From Nocardioides sp. Root122 (GTDB taxonomy: Bacteria > Actinomycetota > Actinomycetes > Propionibacteriales > Nocardioidaceae), in the NCBI RefSeq assembly GCF_001425025.1, contig NZ_LMDE01000012.1, positions 101-64,100 of the forward strand: a stretch of DNA of 64,000 nucleotides, given 5' to 3'. A program made the position numbers and the translations under genes. Under the pieces are notes generated by a model that saw nothing but the letters and a program-made list of their open reading frames with translations, searched no databases and was not told where the DNA came from. Positions 18,147 to 26,964 of the stretch are shown here, in pieces (position 1 is the first letter of the stretch; each line of letters begins with the position of its first letter).

Positions 18147-19019
18147 ATGGGGTTGCTCTGGGTCACGCCCCGGGCCCGGCTGCGGAGGCTGACCGGGCGG
18201 GGCGGCCCCAGCCCGCTGGCCGGGCGGACGGTGCTGGTCACCGGCGCCAGCTCGGGCATCGGCGAGGCCACCGCACGCGCGGCTGCGTCACGCGGCGCCC
18301 ACGTCGTCCTGGTGGCGCGCCGGGCCGACGAGCTCGCACGGGTGCGCGCCTCGATCGAGGCCGCGGGCGGTCGCGCGTCGACGTACGTCGCCGACCTGAC
18401 CGACCTCGACGCGATCGACGACCTGGTCGTCCGGGTGCTCGCCGAGGTCGGCGCCGTCGACTACCTCGTCAACAACGCCGGCCGCTCGATCCGCCGCTCG
18501 CTCGACCTGTCCTACGACCGGTTCCACGACTTCGAGCGCACCATGGCGATCAACTACTTCGGGCCGGTCAGGCTGACGATGGGACTGCTGCCCGCGATGC
18601 GCGCCCAGGGGTTCGGCCACGTGGTCAACATCGTGACGTGGGGCGTGCAGATGAAGGCGCCGAAGTTCGCCGCCTACATCGCCTCCAAGACCGCGCTCGA
18701 CACCTGGTCGCGCATCGCCGGCCGGGAGACCTACGCCGACGGCGTGACGTTCACCAACATGCGGTTCTCCCTCGTCGCCACGGCGATGGTCGTGCCGACC
18801 GATGCCTACGACAACCGCGCGAGCATGAGCGCCGAGCAGGCCGCCGCGAAGGTCGTCAGGGCGCTCGAGGAGCGTCCCGTCACGTGGGACACGGTCCCCG
18901 GTCGCGTCGGGGCGGTGGTCAACGTCGTCGCGCCCCGACTCAGCGACGCGCTGATGTCGCGCTTCCACCGCTCGGTGCCGGACTCGGCGGCCGCCCGCGG
19001 GGCCTCGCCCCAGCCGTAG
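18147..19019 (+). CDS. Short-chain dehydrogenase/reductase (SDR)
   Basis: 290-residue classical SDR. The cofactor motif is TGASSGIG near residue 32, the structural motif NNAG follows, and the active-site YxxxK is present as YIASK. The position 13 residues before the catalytic Tyr, normally Ser, is Thr (NIVTWG), a conservative change. It has about 20 extra residues at the N-terminus and a C-terminal extension, which is common in fatty-acid or mycolate-type reductases. The gene starts 10 nt after gdhB and may be read through from it, though no metabolic link is evident. Substrate unknown. Confidence 0.82.
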   Translation: MGLLWVTPRARLRRLTGRGGPSPLAGRTVLVTGASSGIGEATARAAASRGAHVVLVARRADELARVRASIEAAGGRASTYVADLTDLDAIDDLVVRVLAEVGAVDYLVNNAGRSIRRSLDLSYDRFHDFERTMAINYFGPVRLTMGLLPAMRAQGFGHVVNIVTWGVQMKAPKFAAYIASKTALDTWSRIAGRETYADGVTFTNMRFSLVATAMVVPTDAYDNRASMSAEQAAAKVVRALEERPVTWDTVPGRVGAVVNVVAPRLSDALMSRFHRSVPDSAAARGASPQP

Positions 19020-19035
19020 GCGGGTCGGCCCGGGG

Positions 19036-19551
19036 TCAGGACCGGGTCGCCTCCGGGATCGGCGGCCCGACGACCTCGAGGCCGTAGCGCGGACCCACCC
19101 CGTTCCAGCGGGCGATCTCCTCCTCCATGGAGCGGCCCTCGCCCTCGCCGGGGACGCGGAGCGCTCCCGCGGGCACCCCCACCTCGTCGTAGAGCCCGAG
19201 CAGGTGGCCGGGCTCGGTGAGCGCGAGGTAGTGGACCGGGACGTCGCCGTGGACCCGGAAGGCGTGGGGGATCCCCTGCGGGAGGTACATGAAGCAGCCG
19301 GGTGTCAGCTCGAAGTCCTCCTCGCCGGCGCGGTAGGTCATCTCGCCCGCCAGCACGAAGAACGCCTCGGCCTCGCGCGTGTGGCGGTGCAGCGGCGTCG
19401 CGATCCCCGGCGGCTGGGTCACCGTCGCCACGGCGAGGCGGCCGCCCGACTCCTCGGGGAGCAGGAGGTGCTCGAACAGCGACCCCATCGCCCACGTCGC
19501 GTGATGCGCGTCCTGCGGCCCCCTCATCACGACCGTCGTGTCGTCGGACAT
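19036..19551 (-). CDS. Cupin-domain protein (quercetin dioxygenase-like fold)
   Basis: 171-residue single-domain cupin. Metal ligands are visible as H55, H57 and E62 in PLHRHTREAEAFFVLAGE, and H96 in PQGIPHAFRV. The downstream part is family-variable. Its substrate is unknown; cupins of this type include dioxygenases and isomerases, and many remain uncharacterised. It has a good GAGGGAGG ribosome-binding site. It is divergent from a TetR regulator with a palindromic operator between the starts, so it is the probable target of that regulator. Convergent with the SDR gene, separated by 16 bp. Confidence 0.78.
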   Translation of the reverse strand: MSDDTTVVMRGPQDAHHATWAMGSLFEHLLLPEESGGRLAVATVTQPPGIATPLHRHTREAEAFFVLAGEMTYRAGEEDFELTPGCFMYLPQGIPHAFRVHGDVPVHYLALTEPGHLLGLYDEVGVPAGALRVPGEGEGRSMEEEIARWNGVGPRYGLEVVGPPIPEATRS

Positions 19552-19569
19552 GGGAGCCTCCCTCGATTG

Positions 19570-19588
19570 ATCCGAATCGACTTCGGAT
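19570..19588. promoter_or_regulatory. Candidate TetR operator (ATCCGAA-N5-TTCGGAT)
   Basis: A perfect inverted repeat with 7-bp arms and a 5-bp spacer lies in the 60-bp region between the cupin and TetR starts. Its size and symmetry fit a TetR-dimer site. A -10-like TAAGTT (19599-19604) lies 7 nt before the tetR GTG, so binding would block both promoters. Confidence 0.55.
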
Positions 19589-19611
19589 GAATATTCGCTA
19601 AGTTAGACCTC

Positions 19612-20274
19612 GTGTCGTCCCAGCGCAAGGCCCGCACCTACGACGCCTCGGGGCGACGCGCCGCTGCCGAGCAGACGCGCGACCGCGTGCTCGGTGCCGC
19701 GCGTGACCTCTTCGTCCAGCACGGCTACGCCGCCACCTCCGTCGGGCAGATCGCCGGCGCGGCCGGTGTGTCGGTGGACACCGTCTACGCCGCCGTCGGT
19801 CGCAAGCCGCAGATCCTGCTGGTCGTGGTCGACATGGTGCTGGCGTCCTCCGGCCGGCCCCTGCCGGCGTCGGACCGCGACTACGTCCGGGCCGTGCAGG
19901 AGGCAGGGTCGGCGGTCGACAAGCTGATGACGTACGCCGACGCGCTCGGCCGACTGATGCCGACCGTCGCGCCGCTGCTGCTCGCCCTGCGCGACGCCGG
20001 GCTCACCGACGACGAGTGCGCTGCGGCGTGGCGGCACGTGACCGACCGGCGGGCCACGAACATGCTGCAGCTGGCGGGAGAGCTGCGCGCGACGGGATCG
20101 GTCCGCGAGGACCTGAGCGACCAGCAGGTCGCGGACCTGATCTGGTCGACCAACAGTCCCGAGTGGTTCACCGCCCTGGCGTCGCGCGGGCACTCGCCCC
20201 ACGACTACGCCGCGACGCTCGGCGACCTGTGGGTCCGCACGATCCTGGACCGGGGCGGCTCAGAAGAGCAGTAG
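19612..20274 (+). CDS. TetR/AcrR-family transcriptional regulator
   Basis: 220-residue repressor-type regulator. The N-terminal HTH spans residues 20-70 (TRDRVLGAARDLFVQHGYAA, then the recognition helix VSVDTVYAAVG), followed by an all-alpha ligand-binding domain. It starts at GTG 19612, probably on a leaderless transcript. It is divergent from the cupin gene with a 19-bp palindrome between, indicating autoregulation and control of the cupin gene. The inducer is unknown. Its last 15 bp overlap the convergent TauE gene. Confidence 0.85.
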   Translation: MSSQRKARTYDASGRRAAAEQTRDRVLGAARDLFVQHGYAATSVGQIAGAAGVSVDTVYAAVGRKPQILLVVVDMVLASSGRPLPASDRDYVRAVQEAGSAVDKLMTYADALGRLMPTVAPLLLALRDAGLTDDECAAAWRHVTDRRATNMLQLAGELRATGSVREDLSDQQVADLIWSTNSPEWFTALASRGHSPHDYAATLGDLWVRTILDRGGSEEQ

Positions 20275-21030
20275 CGCCGCGACGACGCCAGCCGCGACGA
20301 CGGCCCAGCGGAACGCGGCGTCGGGCAGCTTGCGTCCGACGCGGGCGCCCACGTAGCCACCGATGAGCGAGCCGGCCGCGAGGAGGACCACCGCGTCCCA
20401 CCGCGGGTCCGCGACGACGACGAAGATCAGCCCGGCGACGACGTTGCCGACCATCAGCGAGAGCGTCTTGAGCCCGTTGACGATGCGCAGCTCGAGGTCG
20501 GTGCCGATGCCGAGGACCGCCACCATCATCACGCCCGCGCCGGCGCCGAAGTAGCCGCCGTAGACGCCCGTGACCGTCGCGAACACGGTCGTGGCGGACG
20601 ACATGTGCCGCCGCTCGGCGAGCTGCTCGCCGTGCCGCTGCTCGTGGCGCGCCCGCAGCCACCGCGCGATGCGCGGCTGGACGCCGACCAGCAGGCAGGT
20701 GAACAGGATCAGGTAGGGGACGATCGTCTCGAAGACCCCGGGTGGGAGCCCGAGCAGCAGCGCCGCGCCGACGGCGGCGCCGAGCGCGCAGACGACGACG
20801 ATCACCCGCGCGATCGGTCCGGCCTCGCGCACCTCGTCGCGGTAGCCCAGGACCCCGCCGAGCCCTCCCGGGATGAGCCCGAGCGTGTTGGACACATTGG
20901 CGACCACGGGCGGCAGGCCCAGTCCCACCAGGACCGGGAAGCTCAGCAGCGACGCGACGCCGACGGTCGAGGAGAGCACGCCCGCGCCGAACCCGGTCGC
21001 GAGCACCAGGACCGTGTCGAGTGCGGTCAC
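20260..21030 (-). CDS. TauE/SafE-family membrane transporter
   Basis: 256-residue inner-membrane protein with about eight hydrophobic segments. It contains two related halves with the family's typical GFGAGVLSSTVGVASLLSFP near the N-terminus and GVYGGYFGAGAGVMM in the middle. Characterised members export sulfite, sulfoacetate or related small organic anions. The GTG start at 21030 overlaps the stop of the upstream GntR regulator gene by 4 nt, so expression is tied to that regulator. The divergent MatC-type carrier and CoA-transferase genes suggest a role with organic acids rather than sulfite, but this is inference. Confidence 0.82.
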   Translation of the reverse strand: MTALDTVLVLATGFGAGVLSSTVGVASLLSFPVLVGLGLPPVVANVSNTLGLIPGGLGGVLGYRDEVREAGPIARVIVVVCALGAAVGAALLLGLPPGVFETIVPYLILFTCLLVGVQPRIARWLRARHEQRHGEQLAERRHMSSATTVFATVTGVYGGYFGAGAGVMMVAVLGIGTDLELRIVNGLKTLSLMVGNVVAGLIFVVVADPRWDAVVLLAAGSLIGGYVGARVGRKLPDAAFRWAVVAAGVVAALLLF

Positions 21031-21728
21031 TGCTGCTCGCGGAGCAGGGCCACGTCGCTGACCATCTCGACGTGGGCGTGCATCGCCGCGGACGCGGCAG
21101 CGGGATCGCCGGCCCGGATCGCGTCGGCGATCGCGCGGTGGCCGGCGAGGGAGTCCTGCGGGCGGCCGGGCTGGCCGAGCGACTCGAGTCGCGTCTCCTT
21201 CACCAGGTCGCCGATCTCGTCCATCAGGCGCGCGAGCAGGAGGGAGTGGGCCGCCGCGGTGACCGCACCGTGGAAGCGCTCGTCGCCCTCGACGCCGCGA
21301 CCACCGGCCTCGATGTCGGCCTCCATCGCGGCCAGGGCGTCGTCGATGCGGGCGAGGTCGTCCTCGGTGCGGCGCACCGCGGCCAGCGCCGCGATCTTGG
21401 TCTCGAGCGCGTCGCGCGTCTCGATCACCTCGGGCAGCCGGTCGGCGTGGCTGCGGATCGCCTCGACGATCCGGGTCGCCTGCTGCTGGCGCGCCGTGAC
21501 GACGGTGCCGTCCCCGTGGCGTACCTCCACGACACCGACCACCTCGAGCGCCACGAGCGCCTGGCTGAGGGTGGCGCGGCTGACCCCGAGCCGCTGCGCA
21601 AGCTCGCGCTCGGGTGGCAGCCGGTCCCCGGCCCCGAGGCCGTTGTCGGCGATCCACGAAGAGATCTGGCCGGCCACCTGCTCGTAGAGGCGGGTGCGGA
21701 GCAACCGGGGCGGGAACGACTCGGACAT
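21027..21728 (-). CDS. GntR-family regulator with FCD domain
   Basis: 233-residue regulator: N-terminal winged HTH (about 14-75, with LPPERELAQRLGVSRATLSQ) and C-terminal all-helical FCD ligand domain (about 85-225). FCD domains usually bind a metal and a small carboxylate, and FCD-type regulators commonly control use of malonate, glycolate, lactate, gluconate and similar acids. It is divergent from the matC-CoA-transferase-carboxyltransferase operon and overlaps the TauE gene, so it probably controls both directions. The inducer is likely the dicarboxylate imported by MatC. Confidence 0.85.
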   Translation of the reverse strand: MSESFPPRLLRTRLYEQVAGQISSWIADNGLGAGDRLPPERELAQRLGVSRATLSQALVALEVVGVVEVRHGDGTVVTARQQQATRIVEAIRSHADRLPEVIETRDALETKIAALAAVRRTEDDLARIDDALAAMEADIEAGGRGVEGDERFHGAVTAAAHSLLLARLMDEIGDLVKETRLESLGQPGRPQDSLAGHRAIADAIRAGDPAAASAAMHAHVEMVSDVALLREQQ

Positions 21729-21878
21729 GCGGACAGCCTATTGACGCTCGGCTCATTGTCCTATTGGCTAGGCCACTGGGCCAGACACGTGATGGGCGTC
21801 ACCCCCCGGACGTCCGCCGTGCTGACCGTCGTCCCGGGCTGGCTCGGGACCGACTCGGGACTGACTGGAGGTGGACCC
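21729..21878. promoter_or_regulatory. Divergent control region between gntR and matC-like gene
   Basis: 150-bp non-coding region. CCTATTG occurs twice as a direct repeat (21737-21743 and 21760-21766) within an AT-richer patch, with ATTGTCC and GGCTAGG next to the second copy. These are plausible sites for the FCD regulator. A TGGAGGTGG ribosome-binding site precedes the ATG at 21879. Confidence 0.4.
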
Positions 21879-23243
21879 ATGGGTCCGGAATGGATTGCGA
21901 TCCTGGCGCTCGTCGCCCTGTTCGTGGTGGGCACGGTGCTCCCCATCAACATGGGCGCACTGGCCTACGTCGCGGCGTGGCTCGTCGGCATGTACTCACT
22001 GGGACTGGACGAGAAGGAGATCCTCGCCGGCATCAGTGCCGACCTGGTCCTCACCCTGATCGGTGTCACCTACCTCTTCGCGATCGCGAGGCAGAACGGC
22101 ACCGTCGACCTCATCGTCCGCACCGCGGTCGCTTCGGTCGGCGGGCGGGTCGCCCTGATCCCGTGGGTGATGTTCGCGGTCACCGCGGTGATCACCGCGA
22201 TCGGAGCCGCCAGCCCGGCCGCCTGCGCGATCATCGGCCCGATCGCCCTCGGCTTCGCCGGCCGCTACGGCATCAGCCCGTTGATGATGGGCATGTTCGT
22301 CGTGCACGGCGCACAGGCGGGCGGCTTCTCGCCGATCTCGATCTACGGCACGATCACCAACTCGGTGATGGAGGACGCCGGCCTGGGCGCCTCGCACCTG
22401 ACCATCTTCTTCTCCAGCCTCGCGGTCAACACCGTGATGGCGGCGATCCTCTTCGTGGTGCTCGGCGGCCGGAAGCTGATGAAGCTGCGCATGCACGAGG
22501 GCGAGCTGGTCGAGGCCGGTGCCGCGACCGGCGCCGGGTCCACTGCCGGCGGCAGCGCGACACGTAGGCACCCCGATCACTCCGATGCCCGCTCGGGCAC
22601 CGGCGCCACCCCCACCACGGGCACCCCCAACCCGGGTGACGCCGGCACGACCCTCGAGCACACCCTGACGCTGCTCGCCTTCCTGGCCGTGGCCGTCGTC
22701 GCGCTGGTCTTCGACAAGAACATCGGCTTCGCCGCGATCACCGCCGCGGTCGTGCTCTCGGTCCTCACGCCGAAGGCATACAAGGACACCGTCAAGCAGA
22801 TCGCCTGGCCGACTGTGCTCCTCGTCGCCGGCGTCAGCACCTACGCCACGATCCTCACCACTGCCGGCTCCCCGGAGTTCGTCGGAAAGTGGGCTGCGGG
22901 CCTTGGCGCGGTCGCCATCGGTGCGCTGATCCTCTGCTACGTGGGCGGCATCGTCTCGGCCTTCGCCTCCTCGACCGCGCTGCTGCCGGTGATCATCCCG
23001 ATCGCGATCCCGCTCGTCGCCGAGGGCGGCCTGTCGGCCGGCTTCTTCGTGGCGGCGCTCGCGGTCAGCTCGACCATCGTCGACGTCAGCCCGTTCTCCA
23101 CCAACGGTGCCCTGATGCTGGCCAACAAGCCGGACACGATCGACGAGAGCACCTACTACAAGCAGATCCTGGGCTACGCCACGATCGTCACCCTCGTCGG
23201 CCCGCTGCTCGTGTGGGCCGCCCTCGTCCTCCCTGGATGGTGA
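21879..23243 (+). CDS. MatC-type dicarboxylate carrier (SLC13/IT superfamily permease)
   Basis: 454-residue permease with about 12 membrane segments in two halves, joined by a hydrophilic Gly/Thr/Ser-rich loop (about 213-248). The N-terminal half has the block found in MatC_N proteins: VVGTVLPINMGALAYVAAW, then GVTYLFAIARQNGTVD, SPAAC and VVHGAQAGGFSPISIYGTI. Rhizobial MatC imports malonate. The ATG at 21879 follows a clear TGGAGG site. It is the first gene of a tight operon with a CaiB/BaiF CoA-transferase and a carboxyltransferase, under a divergent FCD-GntR regulator, as is typical for organic acid catabolism. Malonate or a related dicarboxylate is the likely substrate. Confidence 0.78.
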   Translation: MGPEWIAILALVALFVVGTVLPINMGALAYVAAWLVGMYSLGLDEKEILAGISADLVLTLIGVTYLFAIARQNGTVDLIVRTAVASVGGRVALIPWVMFAVTAVITAIGAASPAACAIIGPIALGFAGRYGISPLMMGMFVVHGAQAGGFSPISIYGTITNSVMEDAGLGASHLTIFFSSLAVNTVMAAILFVVLGGRKLMKLRMHEGELVEAGAATGAGSTAGGSATRRHPDHSDARSGTGATPTTGTPNPGDAGTTLEHTLTLLAFLAVAVVALVFDKNIGFAAITAAVVLSVLTPKAYKDTVKQIAWPTVLLVAGVSTYATILTTAGSPEFVGKWAAGLGAVAIGALILCYVGGIVSAFASSTALLPVIIPIAIPLVAEGGLSAGFFVAALAVSSTIVDVSPFSTNGALMLANKPDTIDESTYYKQILGYATIVTLVGPLLVWAALVLPGW

Positions 23244-23250
23244 ACCCCTC

Positions 23251-24426
23251 ATGACCGGACCCCTCTCCGACCTCCTCGTCGTCGACCTCACCCGCGCGCT
23301 CGCCGGACCGCACGCCACCCAGATGCTGGGCGACCTCGGTGCCCGCGTGATCAAGGTGGAGGCGCCCGGCAGCGGCGACGACACCCGTGGCTGGGGTCCG
23401 CCGTTCGTCGGCGAGCCCGACGCCCGTCAGTCGACGTACTTCCTCTGCACCAACCGCAACAAGGAGTCGATCGCGCTCGACCTCAAGGACACGACCGACA
23501 AGGACGTCCTGCTGGGCCTGGTCGACAAGGCCGACGTGCTGGTGGAGAACTTCCGCACCGGCGTGCTCGAGCGGCTCGGCCTCGGCATCGAGGAGCTGAT
23601 GCGCCGCAACCCGCGGCTCGTGGTCCTCTCGATCACCGGGTTCGGCCACGACGGCCCCGAGGGCGGACGCGCGGGCTACGACCAGATCGCCCAGGGCGAG
23701 GCCGGCCTGATGTCGTTGACCGGCTCTGGCCCGGACGACCCGCAACGCGTCGGGGTGCCGATCGCCGACCTCCTGTCCGGGATGTACGGCGCCTACGGCG
23801 TCCTCGCCGCGCTCCACGAGCGGCACGCGACCGGCAAGGGCCAGGTCGTGCGGACGTCGCTGCTCGCCTCCGTCGTCGGCGTGCACGCCTTCCAGGGCAC
23901 CCGCTGGACGGTGGCGGGCGAGGTCGGCCGCGCGCAGGGCAACCACCACCCCTCGATCGCCCCCTACGGGCTGTTCCACTGCCGCGACGGCGCGGTGCAG
24001 ATCGCGCTCGGCAGCGAGGGGCTGTGGAAGAAGTTCTGCGCCGGTTTCGGGCTCGACCCGGACGCCGAGGGCCTCGCGACCAACGGCGAGCGCGTCGCCC
24101 AGCGCGAACGCGTGATCGAGGTCGTCGAGCAGGTCTTCGCGGACTGGGACGCCGAGCCGCTGCTCGCGCGGCTGGCCGAGGTCGGCGTGCCGGCCGGCAA
24201 GGTGCGCACCCTCGACGAGGTCTACGAGTGGGACCAGGTCGCCAGCCAGGGCCTCCTCGTCGACGTCGAGCACCCCACCCTCGGCGGCATCACCCTCCCC
24301 GGCCCGCCGCTCCGGTTCTTCGACGCCGCCGGCGACGAGGTCACCCGGCGGGAGCACACGGCCCCGCCGCTGCTCGACCAGCACGCCGACGAGATCCGGT
24401 CCTGGATCGGCGGGGGCGGCGCGTGA
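23251..24426 (+). CDS. CaiB/BaiF-family (class III) CoA-transferase
   Basis: 391-residue cytosolic enzyme that moves CoA between carboxylic acids. Signature segments are LTRALAGPHATQMLGDLGARVIKVE at the N-terminus (split here: RALAGPH then GDLGARVIKVE), NRNKESIALDL, and GYDQIAQGEAGLMSLTG, which carries the nucleophilic Asp equivalent to Asp169 of formyl-CoA transferase. It starts 7 nt after matC and overlaps the next gene by 4 nt. Position suggests it activates the imported dicarboxylate using an endogenous acyl-CoA. The actual donor and acceptor cannot be read from sequence. Confidence 0.85.
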   Translation: MTGPLSDLLVVDLTRALAGPHATQMLGDLGARVIKVEAPGSGDDTRGWGPPFVGEPDARQSTYFLCTNRNKESIALDLKDTTDKDVLLGLVDKADVLVENFRTGVLERLGLGIEELMRRNPRLVVLSITGFGHDGPEGGRAGYDQIAQGEAGLMSLTGSGPDDPQRVGVPIADLLSGMYGAYGVLAALHERHATGKGQVVRTSLLASVVGVHAFQGTRWTVAGEVGRAQGNHHPSIAPYGLFHCRDGAVQIALGSEGLWKKFCAGFGLDPDAEGLATNGERVAQRERVIEVVEQVFADWDAEPLLARLAEVGVPAGKVRTLDEVYEWDQVASQGLLVDVEHPTLGGITLPGPPLRFFDAAGDEVTRREHTAPPLLDQHADEIRSWIGGGGA

Positions 24427-25886
24427 ACACCCCCCAGGCGACAAGGCGCTGGACGGCCCCTGAGCTGCTCGACCTGGTGCTCGACGCCGGCACCTTCGTC
24501 TCGTGGGACGAGCCGGTGGACCTGTCCTACGCCGACCCCGGCTACCGCGCCGCCCTCGAGGCGGCGGCCGCCAAGGCCGGCACCGACGAGTCGGTGCTGA
24601 CCGGCCGCGGCGAGGTGCGCGGGCGTCCGGTGGCGGTGGTGGTCAACGAGTTCCGCTTCCTCGCCGGCTCCATCGGCCGGGTCGCAGCCGACCGGATCAC
24701 CGCAGCCGTACGCCGTGCCACCGCCGAGGGCCTGCCCCTGCTGGCCAGCACCGCGTCCGGCGGCACCCGGATGCAGGAAGGCACGCCCGCCTTCGTGCGG
24801 ATGGCCGAGATCTCCCGCGCGCTGATGGACCACCGCGCGGCCGGCCTGCCCTACCTCGTGCACCTGCGCCACCCCACGACCGGCGGCGTCTACGCCTCGT
24901 GGGGCTCGCTCGGGCACGTGACGGTCGCCGAGCCCGGTGCCCTGGTGGGGTTCCTCGGGCCGAAGGTCTACGAGGGGCTCAACGGCCGGCCGTTCCGGCC
25001 GGGCGTCCAGGTGGCGGAGAACCTCGCCGCCAACGGGGTCATCGACGGCGTCGTCGCCGCCGAGCACCTGCCGGAGATGGTCGACCAGGCCCTGGCCGTC
25101 CTCGTCGACGGCCCCGGCCCCGGCCGGCTGCCCCACCGGGCGTCGCGCCCGATGGGCGACGGGTCCGCCTGGGACAGCATCGAGCGCACCCGGCGTTCGG
25201 ACCGGGTGGGCGTGCGCGACCTCCTCGCGCACGGCGCCGACGGCACGCTCCAACTGCGCGGGACCGACGAGGGCGAGCGCGACTCGACCGTCCTGGTCGC
25301 CCTGACCCGCCTCGACGACCAGCCGTGCGTGGTCATCGGTCAGGACCGCTCGCGCCAGGTGCCGGGCCATGCCATGGGGCCCGGCGCGCTGCGCGAGGCA
25401 CGACGCGGGATGCGCCTGGCCGAGGAGCTCGGGCTGCCGCTGGTGAGCGTCATCGACACACCGGGCGCCGAGCTCTCGCCCGAGGCCGAGGAGCGCGCCA
25501 TCGCCGGCGAGATCGCCCGCTGCATCGCCACCCTCACCACGATGACGGTGCCGACGGTGTCGGTGATCCTCGGCCAGGGGTGCGGGGGAGGGGCGCTCGC
25601 CTTCCTGCCCGCCCGGACGGTCGTCGCCACCGAGCACGCGTGGCTGTCGCCGCTGCCGCCCGAGGGGGCGAGCCTGATCGTGCATGGCGACGTCGACCAC
25701 GCGGCCGAGATGGCGACCCGCCAGCGGGTGCGTGCCGCCGACCTGCTCGCCGACGGCGTCGTGCAGCACGTGGTGCCGGAGCTGGACGGCGAGCCGCCGC
25801 GGGACCTGGCCGTCGCGGTCGCCGCGGAGATCGGCCGACAGCTGCGGGAGCTCTCCGGGCGCGAGCCGGTGGCCCACGCGTCCTAG
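24423..25886 (+). CDS. Acyl-CoA carboxyltransferase (fused beta/alpha, AccD-AccA-like)
   Basis: 487-residue carboxyltransferase-fold protein. The beta-half motif ASGGTRMQEG and the alpha-half oxyanion segments (SVIDTPGAELSPEAEERA, GQGCGGGALAF) show both crotonase-like halves in one chain. The AccD zinc finger is absent. No biotin carboxylase or biotin carrier gene is adjacent, so either it borrows these from elsewhere or it acts as a decarboxylase, as malonate decarboxylase MdcD/E subunits do. GTG start at 24423 overlaps the CoA-transferase stop (GTGA). Co-expression with MatC and a CoA-transferase points to handling of malonyl-CoA or a substituted homologue; this is inference. Confidence 0.75.
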   Translation: MNTPQATRRWTAPELLDLVLDAGTFVSWDEPVDLSYADPGYRAALEAAAAKAGTDESVLTGRGEVRGRPVAVVVNEFRFLAGSIGRVAADRITAAVRRATAEGLPLLASTASGGTRMQEGTPAFVRMAEISRALMDHRAAGLPYLVHLRHPTTGGVYASWGSLGHVTVAEPGALVGFLGPKVYEGLNGRPFRPGVQVAENLAANGVIDGVVAAEHLPEMVDQALAVLVDGPGPGRLPHRASRPMGDGSAWDSIERTRRSDRVGVRDLLAHGADGTLQLRGTDEGERDSTVLVALTRLDDQPCVVIGQDRSRQVPGHAMGPGALREARRGMRLAEELGLPLVSVIDTPGAELSPEAEERAIAGEIARCIATLTTMTVPTVSVILGQGCGGGALAFLPARTVVATEHAWLSPLPPEGASLIVHGDVDHAAEMATRQRVRAADLLADGVVQHVVPELDGEPPRDLAVAVAAEIGRQLRELSGREPVAHAS

Positions 25887-25905
25887 GGGCGTGCCACGAT
25901 CGGGC

Positions 25906-26874
25906 ATGACCTCAGGACCCCGCTCGCTGACGCTTCCCGACGGCCGCGAGCTGGAGTTCCTCACCGGAGGGGACGAGGCCGGCTTCCCGCTGGCCTACCA
26001 CTCCGGTACGCCGAGCGCGGCGGTCGTCGACCCACTGGTCTGGGCGGCCGCCGAGCGCGCGGGCCTGCACCTGGTGACCTTCTCGCGCCCCGGCTACGGC
26101 TCGTCCACCGCACGCCCGGCGCCCGAGGGGTGGCCCGTGCCGCTGGTCGCCGACGCTGCGGACACCGCGGCGTTGCTCGACCACCTCGGGATGGGGGAGT
26201 TCGTCACCCTCGGGTGGTCCGGCGGCGGACCGCGCGCCCTCGCGTGCGCGGCGACGATGCCCGAGCGCTGCCGGGCGGCCGCGACGCTCGCGGGTGTCGC
26301 GCCGCCGGACGAGTCCGGACCCGACTGGGCCGACGGCATGGGGGAGGAGAACGTCCGCGACTTCGCGGCGGCGAGGGAGGGCCGCGAGTCCTACGCGCCG
26401 ATCGCTGCCGAGCAGGCAGCCGGCCTGGCGACTGTCACCGCCGCCGACATCGTCGCGTCGATGGGCGACCTCGTCGACGAGGTCGACGCCGCGGCGCTGT
26501 CCGACGAGATCGGCGAGGCGGTCGCGGCGTCGTTCAACCACGCTTTCGCGCAGGGACCGGGCGGGATGGTCGAGGACACCCTCCAGATCGTCCGGCCGTG
26601 GGGCTTCCACCTCGCGGACCTCACCGTGCCCGTGTCGGTGTGGCAGGGAGCGCACGACCGGATGGTGCCCTTCGAGCACGGCCGCTGGCTGGCCGCGCAC
26701 GTCCCGGGCGCTCGTGCCCACCTCTTCGACGACGAGGGCCACATCTCGCTGGTGGTGAGGATCGACGAGATCCTCGACGAGCTCCGCGAGCAGGCGGGGC
26801 TCCAGGCCCGACCCCTCGCGGGCGGTGTCTCCACAGGGCCGGGCCTGCACCAGGAAGGCAGTTCGGCGCACTGA
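25906..26874 (+). CDS. Alpha/beta hydrolase
   Basis: 322-residue alpha/beta-hydrolase fold protein. The nucleophile elbow is GWSGGGPRA (Ser after GW), an early SRPGYGSS segment fits the strand-3/helix-A turn, and a late GAHDRMVPFEHG and DDEGHISL supply the expected Asp and His. Substrate unknown; the group includes many esterases and lipases. ATG at 25906 lies 19 nt after the carboxyltransferase gene with no ribosome-binding site; CACGAT 5 nt upstream could be its own -10 for a leaderless mRNA. The last codons form one arm of a terminator hairpin. Confidence 0.8.
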   Translation: MTSGPRSLTLPDGRELEFLTGGDEAGFPLAYHSGTPSAAVVDPLVWAAAERAGLHLVTFSRPGYGSSTARPAPEGWPVPLVADAADTAALLDHLGMGEFVTLGWSGGGPRALACAATMPERCRAAATLAGVAPPDESGPDWADGMGEENVRDFAAAREGRESYAPIAAEQAAGLATVTAADIVASMGDLVDEVDAAALSDEIGEAVAASFNHAFAQGPGGMVEDTLQIVRPWGFHLADLTVPVSVWQGAHDRMVPFEHGRWLAAHVPGARAHLFDDEGHISLVVRIDEILDELREQAGLQARPLAGGVSTGPGLHQEGSSAH

Positions 26875-26928
26875 CTGCGACAGCCACGCTCACACCCTCG
26901 ACAGGAGCCGCGAACTGCCTTCGTGGTG
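26848..26928 (+). terminator. Hairpin overlapping the 3' end of the hydrolase gene
   Basis: CACCAGGAAGGCAGTTCG (26848-26865) pairs with CGAACTGCCTTCGTGGTG (26911-26928), 17 of 18 positions complementary, across a 45-nt loop that contains the TGA stop. Placed between convergent genes (hydrolase and ku), it could stop transcription from both sides. The left arm is coding sequence. Confidence 0.5.
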
Positions 26929-26964
26929 CGGCATCAGTCCACTCAGGACCGCAGCCCGGGCGGG

